Shown in pieces: positions 58,001-64,000 of a stretch of DNA of 64,000 nt. Location: assembly GCF_035083965.1 (NCBI RefSeq), contig NC_089739.1, positions 9,350,001 through 9,414,000 on the forward strand, in the 5' to 3' direction. Within the stretch, counting starts at the first letter, position 1, and every line of letters starts with the position of its first letter. The notes beneath the pieces are model-generated. The model saw only the letters and a list, made by a program, of their open reading frames with translations. It was not told where the DNA came from and made no database searches. Position numbers and translations under genes: made by a program. The DNA comes from Branchiostoma lanceolatum (taxonomy: Eukaryota; Chordata; Leptocardii; Amphioxiformes; Branchiostomatidae).

Positions 58001-61000
58001 GCTAATAAATGTAGGCAAATGGTCACTCAGTACTGTGGGAAAAAATTGCATGAGTTGTAGAAGACTTTATTTTTTTCTTGTAAACATTCTGTAATGATTT
58101 TATTGTATGTTGAACAGATTTTTGAATCAATGATTATTTTCATGTTGTTTGTCCGTGCTTCCTGTCAATGTTTAAGCATGTGATGTCTGTGATGTTGAAT
58201 GTCTGTATTGTTGTAATTTTCAGAGTGCCGGCCGATTCCTGCGGATTTCAACCTCGGGGGTAGACTTGCTATGCTACCTAATCAGCTGGGCCAGATGACG
58301 TTTGAGGAGATACAGAATTCCTCTGTCGTGGAGCTGCTCAACAACCCTGCCAGCAACGCAGAGAACCAGCATCCTGAGTTCCGGGAATTCGCATCTACGG
58401 TCATCTTCCCGCGATGTGCTGTCTCGGAAGAGAACACCACTTCCTGCACTTCGTCTCAACATGCAGACAACACGACATCGTGCATGTGAGTAAAACATGC
58501 TGCAGTTGATTTTGATATTGTTACCGTGATTCTGATAATTTACATTAGATTCACTTTTATTTCTTAAGATGTATCTCTAAACATGCTTCATTTGATTTTG
58601 AGTGGACATTTGTTGCAATAATTTTGGTTCTCTACATTAAAGTCACTTTTATTCCTTAATATTGACTGGTTAACAACAGCCACCTGGCCATCTATACTCA
58701 GGATTGCGACATAAACTATAAGCACTTATTTGTTGTTTTGTTTTACAGGTCTAAGCATATGTAGTAGCTGTTGTAACTGGTAACAAACCTCACATTGTAT
58801 GTCCAGTAGTTTTTCTAAATATGCCGCTGTTTTGTAGGGACACACAGCTGCTGCCGTGCCGTTCGTGGTGCGAGGAAGTCAACAAGGCTGATGGCCGGAT
58901 GAAGAACCGGTTCCCTACCTGTGACCTGTTCCCGTCACCACCACACCGCTGTTGGAACCCTGAACCAGACACCAAGAGCAACAAAGGTACATGTGTATTC
59001 AAGACTTTGCACTGAAAGTAGCATTTGGGATTGTCCGACTCAAATTTTAGTATTTCCTGCATATCACTTCATGCATTGTAGATAAGAGAGTAATAATACA
59101 TGGCTTGGTATTCTTTTCTGCCAGCTGTTGAAGCTTTTGATCCTTGTATCTCATTGTCATGTTGGAAGTTTGATTAAAGCATTCTTAGCATTCAGGGATG
59201 CGTCATTCGGAAAATCTATACGATAAATTGCTAATCAGAAATATGGCTGTTGGTCTTCCTCAGGTTGCTTCCATGGCAATGGCATGAACTACCGTGGTAC
59301 ATGGAGTACAACCAAGTCCGGGGCGGAGTGTGCAAAGTGGTCCGCTGCCCAGGCTGGTTTCTACGCGATCAAGTATCCGTGGGCCAACATGGACAACAAC
59401 TACTGTCGCAACCCTACCGGGCTGGAGCGGCCATTTTGTCTGGTGGAAGATGGCAGCCAGGAGGATTGTGACGTCACTCTGTGTGGTAAGTTGTCTCGTC
59501 AAGATGGGAGACATCTTTTGAACCATACCATGTTCCTAAGGCCACCCCAACTCATTTCTGTTTCATTTTGTTATATATTGGACTATAATAACCAGAATGA
59601 GTGGGCACAGACCATATGCCAACTTTCACTTTGTTATGTATTTTTGTGATACTATTGTCTGTGAGGATTTCACCCTATGTTGTAGATTTATTAGGACTTT
59701 ATCATGTAATCTGTATCTTTGTGATAACAGTTATGTTTTTTTTACATGAATGGAGAAAGGTTCGAAAGATCAAAAACATTATCATGAAACTTCATCAGAT
59801 GATGATTTTCACTGCCTTTGATATTTTCTCATCACACCCAGGTGCCGTCGGTTGCTGGGACTTGGGTCCACCAAACTACGGCAACAGAAGCCCAATGAAG
59901 AGGTTCTACAACGTGGGAGAGAGGGTCGCGTACACCTGCAATAGGGGGTACTCCATTAAGTCAGGACATCCCGGCGAAGTGAGGTGCACCGAAGGAGGCA
60001 TCTGGGAAGATGACAAGCCCAGCTGTTCAGGTAAGGTCATTTATTTAGGTGATTGTGATATATTCTTTGCAGTGAACAAGCTTGTAGTGTGTACTCAGAA
60101 TAATATGGTATCCTAAGTTGAATAGAAATGTGATAATCTGATATCAAAAACTTGTGCAATAGTTCAAACTATTATCTTTTGTTATTAAGTTTTGTTTTAA
60201 AGATCTTTTTAAGTCAATGCAAGAAACAAGTACAAAATATGATCATGACCATTTTAAATGTTCACAGTATCTTGTGTTCATATTAGTTGCCTTTCTAATT
60301 GATGAGCATGTACTTTTTCCCTCCTCAGAGAATATGGAGCAAAAGCTAGCAGAGGAGTTGCTGGATGTGTACAGTCCGTCCCAGGCACCTGTGGCTGAGG
60401 CTAAGGTTGACACCGCGACTGCAACTGGCACTGATGACACTGGGACCGAGACTGACACCGATGACACTGGGACCGGGACCGGGACCAATGACACTGGGAC
60501 CGGGACTGGGGCTGATGGCACTGGGACCGACACTGGGACTGCGACTGATGACACTGGGACCGGGACCGGCACTGATGACACTGGGACCGACACGGATAAC
60601 ACCGGGACCGGGACCAAGGCTGAGAGCCATCCCCGGTTCATCATCGGCTTCAACGGCTATGTGGAACAGATCGTTGACTTGGTAAGCTTCAGACTGTCTT
60701 GCAGGTTTATAACAGATATATATGACTCATGGAGGTAACTTAACACAACTAATCGATGCTACAACTTTTATTTCAGGATGAAAAGAAGGAGTTCCTGATT
60801 GCCTCTGTTGTCATCGACTTTGTAAGTTGACCTATTTATGAACTTTTCATCATTCCAGTTTCCATTCAAGTAATCTTGTAATGAAGATTTTTGAAAGATT
60901 TTTCTATAGTAATTGTTATGATATGCACAACAAAATCATTTTGTTTTGTTTTGTTTCAGACTTGGCAGGACAGCCGACTGAAGTGGGACCTTAAGTACTA

Positions 61001-63573
61001 CGAGAACATTGAGAGTCTCACCGTCCCAGCCAGCAGCATCTGGACACCAACATTTACTCTGAAGAGGAAGTATGTAGACTCCTTATCAATTGCTATCATT
61101 GAATCAAGATTTAATCATGTTAAATCTGCTTTCTCATACAGATAATGAATTGTACTAACGATATTGTTTTGCTAGCAGGACGCGTGGTGTAGAGGTCTGC
61201 GTACTGGCCACTTGCCTTTCTGTTTCAAATGCTGTGGAGCCAGGGGTCCTAGGTTTGCGCCCAGGTCTGGATACGACTGGAAAAGAGTCGCATCGTCTTT
61301 TTTGAGTTGGGCGTAAAGCCATCGGCCCCATTTATGAGGCCGAGCTTTAGGCGTTAGTCTTTAGCGCCAAACTTCTGCGCATAAAACACACTTATCCAGA
61401 AGAATAAGGGTGACCCGGTGTGCTTGGGCAAAAATGCGAGCCGTAGCGAAACCGCAGCGCACTTACCACAAGCTCCTTGAAAAAGCATGGTGCTTCACCT
61501 CAATTGAGTATAACTGCTTTATCTTAAGCAGAAACAATATTCTGAATTTACAGTGCCTTAGCTGAAGCTGAATAAGGGTCTTTATCATTTTCACACAACC
61601 AGGAAGTCTCTGAAGAAGGTAGCCCTTAAAGGATAGTGTCTTTTTTTAACCAACCCACGGAAGATTACCAGAGTAATGGATTCAGACGCACAAGGAATAT
61701 CATTCTAGTAGTGGAAACAACATCTTAACTTTTTAATCCAACACTAGTCCAACAAACAAAATGAACAGCTCATGTGCGAAGGAACAGTGGTTGTCGGAAA
61801 ATTATGACACTGACTAGTCTAAGGAAATGACAAGACTTTATTGGTTACTCCACAGTGCTAACCCATTGTACGAAGGCCTACCAAAGGACGTACCACTCCG
61901 GGTCAGCCTAAATGGTACGGTAACATGGAGGGTAGAAACTCTGACTACCACCATTTGTGAGGCAGACCCGTTCTTCTTCCCCGCTGACACCATGACATGC
62001 GACATCTGTTTCTCTGCATTCTCAGCAATTGGGGAATTCATTGGTAAAGCTTTACAAATGTCATGAAAGAATATTGATATCCATTAGTTTATCTTACGAG
62101 GGCAGTTCAATAAAGATTTTTCTCTGACTTATTTCAGTTTACTAGTATTGTAGAATGCTTAAACTTGTTTAAGTGGAAAAAACTGTCTGACAAGATGTAT
62201 GATAGGGACTACTGGAAGCTGAACTTTGTGAATGGTACAACCCTTTAATAGAAAAAGAAATATAATGCTGATTCTGTAGAATGCTACAATTGTACAATAA
62301 TGTATACCTCTACATGTACCCTGCTTGTTATTATTCCTGAACACCAAATAGTTTCTCCTTTAAAGGTACCGGTGGTAATGTAGATTTAGGTGTGATGACA
62401 AAGTCAGTGGAATGCACTTGTACTTACTAATATGTTAGAAATTGGATTCTCACCTTCACAACAAATGTGTTGTTTTAATGGCCGAAATTTCAGCAAACTT
62501 TTTAGGCTAGCTTTGTAGGGTAGATGAAATGCTTATCCTTTTCTCATGGTGACTTAACGACAAGAATGCATTCCCGAACATGGCAAGAAGTAGTATATTC
62601 CATGCCAGTCATGGTCGGGAATGCCTTCTTGTCACAAGAGTTATTTAGCCCTTGGTCTTAGGAACAGAGACATAAGGTTGCTAAAATGTTGACAGAGAAA
62701 ATCGCATAAGAATCCAGTATACATATTATTAGTCATTGCTCTGCTTTCCATAAGTATCTGTATACTTTAAGGATATATCTTGATGATAATTCGTTGTGAT
62801 GATTTGTTGGACACAGAATGCGGAGAGGGCAGTACCTGTGACGTCTGGTCTACCGCAGAGCCTGAGGGTGAGTGGAATCGGAAGGACAAGATCTCCGCAA
62901 GAGACAACAAGGAGGCGTGCTTCACTCTCCAGCTGGACAGGATGCCCCTGTTCCACCTCGCCACGACTGTCGGGCCCTGCGCCATCCTGGTGGTGCTGAT
63001 GATCATCACCTTCATCATGCCCATAGACAGGGGAGACCGGATCTCCTTCGGAGTGACCATCCAACTCTCTGTGGTCATGTGCCTCGTGTTTGTCACAGAG
63101 GTACTTCCTGTCAAGGGAGCCCTGCCATTTTTCGGTGAGTAAAGGCAGATGTATTAAGTTGTGCTGTTCTTATTTCTATTTGCTGTTTTTAAACTACATG
63201 TATTTGAAAACAAAGTTAAGCTTTTGTATGCTGCTTACTGGAAAATGAGGCTCTTGCATCACAACCTAGACGATATTTTTGTAACTCCTCAACTACTTTT
63301 CGCAGGCCTAAAATGGACCCTGCTTAGTCTATGTTGCTGTTAAGATTCAAGCATCAGATTCTCATTTTCTAATAACCAATCCTAATAACATTTCCACAGA
63401 ACATTCCGCTAACTTATAATTTATTATGGAAATGTTACAGCCGCGCTGATCGTCGTGTGCATGGGCCTGATGGGAATTTTCCTCTTCTTCACCATCGGCA
63501 TCATCAAGATCCACGACAAGGAGGGGAGCCTGTCTCCAATGGCGAAGAATTTCTTTCTCCGCTACATGGCAAA
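52160..63573 (+). CDS. Mosaic receptor-channel: F5/8C, mucin, C-lectin, LDLa, Fz, kringle, sushi, then Cys-loop channel (3' end outside window)
   Basis: Exons 52160-52238, 52681-52847, 53656-53802, 54229-54373, 56282-56716, 56956-57363, 57664-57780, 58224-58485, 58838-58986, 59264-59485, 59842-60030, 60329-60681, 60777-60821, 60960-61069, 61856-62043, 62817-63134, 63441-63573. Every junction is GT-AG and phase-compatible, giving at least 1155 residues with no stop. Residues 1-22 are a signal peptide (hydrophobic LGLAVAVAFAIFLVV). Domains: F5/8C about 28-178, Thr-rich 180-324, C-type lectin 325-460, LDLa 461-499, Frizzled-like 500-636, kringle 637-710, sushi 711-773, channel ligand-binding region from 774, Cys-loop 977-991, M1 about 1052-1075, M2 1081-1100, M3 about 1112-1134. 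M4 should lie past 64000. Inferred role: a surface cation channel with a large adhesive/lectin-like ectodomain. A false merger of two adjacent genes is the main alternative. Against it, no stop, poly(A) signal or new signal-peptide exon is seen between the sushi exon and the channel exons, and phase 1 continues. Confidence 0.82.
52681..54373 (+). CDS. Exons 2-4: F5/8 type C (discoidin) domain
   Basis: Three exons (52681-52847, 53656-53802, 54229-54373) encode about 150 residues, the full usual length. CLQPLGMESGVIPDDRITAS is the classical domain start. WLQVDLGSTKRITG is the central strand, YKLQFSQDGTSW the SxDG motif, ARYVRFYPQTWN the RYVRI-like strand, and EVLGC the closing cysteine. F5/8C domains bind phospholipids, glycans or collagen. 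The block is entered and left in phase 1. Confidence 0.93.
52870..53475. repeat. Tandem 257-bp repeat in intron 2 of the mosaic gene
   Basis: CTATGAACTTCATCCCCTAG, GTCCGATCTCTGTCATTCTT and GGTCTAATTCCGTCTCAGGG each recur with a period near 257 bp (for example CGGTCTAATT at 53023 and 53280). There are two full copies and a partial one; noncoding. Confidence 0.85.
54818..55144. repeat. Long hairpin: ~57-bp inverted repeats around TA/TG microsatellites
   Basis: 54818-54874 (TATAATATAGAGAGAGATGC, ATATATGGATAGGTAGATAG, ATGACAGAG) is the near-perfect reverse complement of 55084-55144. Between lie (TATG)n, about 50 bp of (TA)n and (TG)n. A CA repeat lies just upstream (about 54727-54790). Confidence 0.85.
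56042..56263 (+). repeat. 220-bp intronic repeat before the mucin exon (partner 58982-59206)
   Basis: Shared with 58982-59206: CAAAGGTA, TATTCAAGACTTT-CACTGAA, AGTAGCATTTG, GCCAGCTGT, GCTTTTGA, TCTCATTGTCATGTTGGAAG, AGCAT-CTTAGCATT and GGGATGC. It ends 18 bases before the acceptor of the Thr-rich exon. Confidence 0.85.
56282..56716 (+). CDS. Exon 5: Thr-rich mucin-like stalk
   Basis: About 145 residues, mostly Thr, Ala, Pro and Ser in imperfect repeats (TTTPGTTTA-, TTTPITT-, TTSPLTTSA-like), matching ACTACTACTCCT-type DNA repeats. It would be densely O-glycosylated and extended. It is a symmetrical 1-1 exon. The repeated DNA makes copy number likely to vary between alleles. Confidence 0.85.
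56956..57363 (+). CDS. Exon 6: C-type lectin domain
   Basis: A single symmetrical 1-1 exon. CPPGYAPFGGSCFKAY opens a long-form CTLD; then ARQVCAADGGLLAMPKDKEA, FWFGLSSQKGEGGWVWEDG (WIGL-type core), GEPSNKGGGGGGDVCANH, GWNDAPCSSAQKFICQ. The GEPSN and WND residues resemble the EPN/WND calcium-sugar site, with an extra Ser and a six-Gly run, so sugar binding is possible but unproven. Confidence 0.94.
57664..57780 (+). CDS. Exon 7: LDL-receptor class A repeat
   Basis: Six cysteines and the calcium-binding CDGRTDCSDGSDEEGC element are intact. The start can be 57664 or 57667, because the acceptor is a CAGCAG tandem; the choice adds or removes one Ala without shifting the frame. Symmetrical 1-1 exon. 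Confidence 0.92.
58224..58986 (+). CDS. Exons 8-9: Frizzled-like cysteine-rich domain
   Basis: Exons 58224-58485 and 58838-58986 are joined in phase 2 internally and are phase 1 outside. ECRPIPADF starts the domain, LPNQLGQMTFEEIQ corresponds to the Fz 'LPNLLGHxxQEE' helix, and LLPCRSWCEEV and RFPTCDLFP match the 'PCRxxCExV...xxCxxFP' part. The second cysteine (usually after the C-x-PI start) is absent and the central cysteines are shifted, so it is divergent. Fz-CRD followed by kringle recalls ROR-type receptors. Confidence 0.85.
58982..59206 (+). repeat. 220-bp intronic repeat before the kringle exon
   Basis: Partner of 56042-56263. It begins at the very end of the second Frizzled exon (CAAAGGTACATG spans the donor) and ends about 57 bases before the kringle exon. 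Confidence 0.85.
59264..59485 (+). CDS. Exon 10: kringle domain
   Basis: Symmetrical 1-1 exon of 74 residues. CFHGNGMNYRGTWSTTKSG, ECAKWSA, NNYCRNPTGLERPFCLVEDG and DCDVTLC give all six kringle cysteines in order and the diagnostic YRG and NYCRNP motifs. The lysine-binding DxD is not evident (the ERPFCLVEDG region differs). Confidence 0.94.
59842..60030 (+). CDS. Exon 11: sushi/CCP domain
   Basis: Symmetrical 1-1 exon of 63 residues. It has four cysteines in CCP order (GCWDLG, VAYTCNRGYSI, EVRCTEGGIW, PSCS) and the conserved Trp before the last cysteine. CCP modules are protein-binding in complement and adhesion proteins and also occur next to invertebrate channel subunits as clustering factors. 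Confidence 0.92.
60329..62043 (+). CDS. Exons 12-15: ligand-binding region of a Cys-loop channel
   Basis: Exons 60329-60681, 60777-60821, 60960-61069, 61856-62043. MEQKLAEELLDVYSPSQAPV matches the N-terminal helix of nicotinic-type subunits. A ~70-residue Asp/Thr/Gly repeat (TGTDDTGT-type) is inserted before strand 1. Then FNGYVEQIVDLDEKKEFLIA, WQDSRLKWDLKYYENIESLT and VPASSIWTPTFTLKR align with the conserved channel core. Cys977 and Cys991 enclose exactly 13 residues (EADPFFFPADTMT), the defining Cys-loop. Loop A has WTPT instead of WxPD, and the loop B Trp is replaced (CFSAFSAIGEF). Confidence 0.9.
61180..61510 (+). mobile_element. SINE-like element in mosaic-gene intron
   Basis: A-box-like GTGGTGTAGAGGTCTGCG and B-box-like AGGTTTGCGCCC are spaced by about 55 bases, followed by a GC-rich body unlike the surrounding intron. 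The 3' end is not clear. Confidence 0.45.
62559..62633. repeat. Short foldback in mosaic-gene intron
   Basis: GACAAGAATGCATTCCCGAA, then CATGGCA on the left pairs with CATGGTCGGGAATGCCTTCT, then TGTC on the right (two mismatches). About 75 bp in total. Confidence 0.75.
62817..63573 (+). CDS. Exons 16-17: pre-M1, M1, M2 and M3 of the channel
   Basis: Exons 62817-63134 and 63441-63573. M1 includes the conserved Pro-Cys (TTVGPCAILVVLMIITFIMP). M2 aligns residue by residue with alpha7-type nicotinic receptors: Asp1079 (-1'), Arg1080 (0'), Leu1089 (9'), Glu1100 (20'), then VLPVKG. There is no Pro-Ala insertion before M2, the anion-channel signature. M3 is AALIVVCMGLMGIFLFFTIG. The exon ends in phase 2 at 63573, in what should be the M3-M4 cytoplasmic loop. 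There is no stop codon before the window end. Confidence 0.92.
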
Positions 63574-64000
63574 GTATGTACTACTTGTAATATCTATATG
63601 CATAATTCCACCAGAGTAGATACGTCAAACAGATCTCCAACACAATATCCCTCAGTATAATGCACTCCTGTATATCTTAACTGTGATGTATATCTTAACT
63701 GTGCATACCTGTGGGGTGCTGCACGAGAGATCTCTCAAACCCACTTTTTTTTCAAAATGGCAGATTTATGTAACCTGGCAGATTAATGTTAACGGAGGTT
63801 AACAATATCTAGGGTTAGACTGAATTACAAAAGACAACAGATTGCAAATTATGTATAAACCCAGTGGACATGTTTGCTTTTTTCTTTGTTTTGTTTTGTC
63901 GGTTGCTAAGTTTTCTTTCCTACTTTTCACTTGGGCTGAGAACAAAGTGATCAACCTTTTAGGACAGCTTTGCAAATTTTATATTATGCAATACAGCATC
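63574..64000 (+). other. Intron at window end
   Basis: Sequence after the donor GTATGT at 63574. I see no further exon here; M4 and the gene's 3' end must lie beyond the window. Confidence 0.6.

Noticed and set aside
52160-60030. Treating the ectodomain and the channel as two neighbouring genes
   Set aside because: Not adopted as the main model because phase 1 continues from the sushi exon to 60329 and no stop, poly(A) signal or new signal peptide is seen in that 299-base intron. It remains the main alternative to test.
60243-60685. Alternative frames over the TGTDDTGT repeat (Pro/Gly/Leu-rich and Val/Pro-rich)
   Set aside because: Only the frame encoding EQKLAEELLDVY and ending in VEQIVDL connects to both adjacent exons in phase and matches the channel family.

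Overview
This is a eukaryotic genomic window with short exons, GT-AG introns, poly(A) signals and many small dispersed repeats. Gene content and style (tRNA-derived SINEs, LINE relics, foldback MITEs, heavily shuffled extracellular domains) suggest an invertebrate deuterostome, most likely a lancelet (Branchiostoma). That assignment is inference from protein resemblance, not from a search.

Layout. (1) 70-2109, plus strand: last five exons of a CHID1-like GH18 chitinase-domain protein. (2) 4946-12053, minus strand, convergent with CHID1: complete ten-exon coding region of an SLC22A18-like major facilitator transporter (445 codons), with a probable 5'UTR exon near 13408. (3) 13.4-28.9 kb: promoter region and long repeat-rich interval, including a GC-rich, palindrome-dense block (15.0-23.3 kb) bounded by inverted arrays of GGACTAGTCC-type motifs. 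(4) 28963-31415, plus: Rab32/Rab38-family GTPase whose initiator ATG lies in an upstream exon. (5) 38061-44706, minus: complete eight-exon SMNDC1 (SPF30) Tudor splicing factor. (6) 44987-49682, plus: complete seven-exon APOOL/MIC27-like MICOS subunit, head-to-head with SMNDC1 over a 280-bp shared promoter. (7) 52160 to beyond the window end, plus: a large mosaic gene.

The mosaic gene is the most unusual object. Seventeen exons join in frame without a phase conflict and encode, in order: signal peptide, F5/8 type C (discoidin) domain, Thr-rich mucin-like stalk, C-type lectin domain, LDL-receptor class A repeat, Frizzled-like cysteine-rich domain, kringle, sushi/CCP domain, and then the ligand-binding region, Cys-loop and M1-M3 helices of a pentameric (nicotinic-type) ligand-gated ion channel. 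The pore residues look cation-selective, while the agonist-site aromatic residues are changed. The extracellular modules are almost all bounded by phase-1 introns, the signature of exon shuffling, and a roughly 220-bp repeat occurs in the introns preceding two of the modules. I do not know a described receptor with this architecture.

A second theme is local tandem duplication across splice junctions: one in CHID1 (129 bp, in frame, both copies open), one in SLC22A18 (acceptor) and one in APOOL (donor).

Exon boundaries were derived by hand from splice consensus, reading frame and family resemblance. Each complete coding region sums to a multiple of three.
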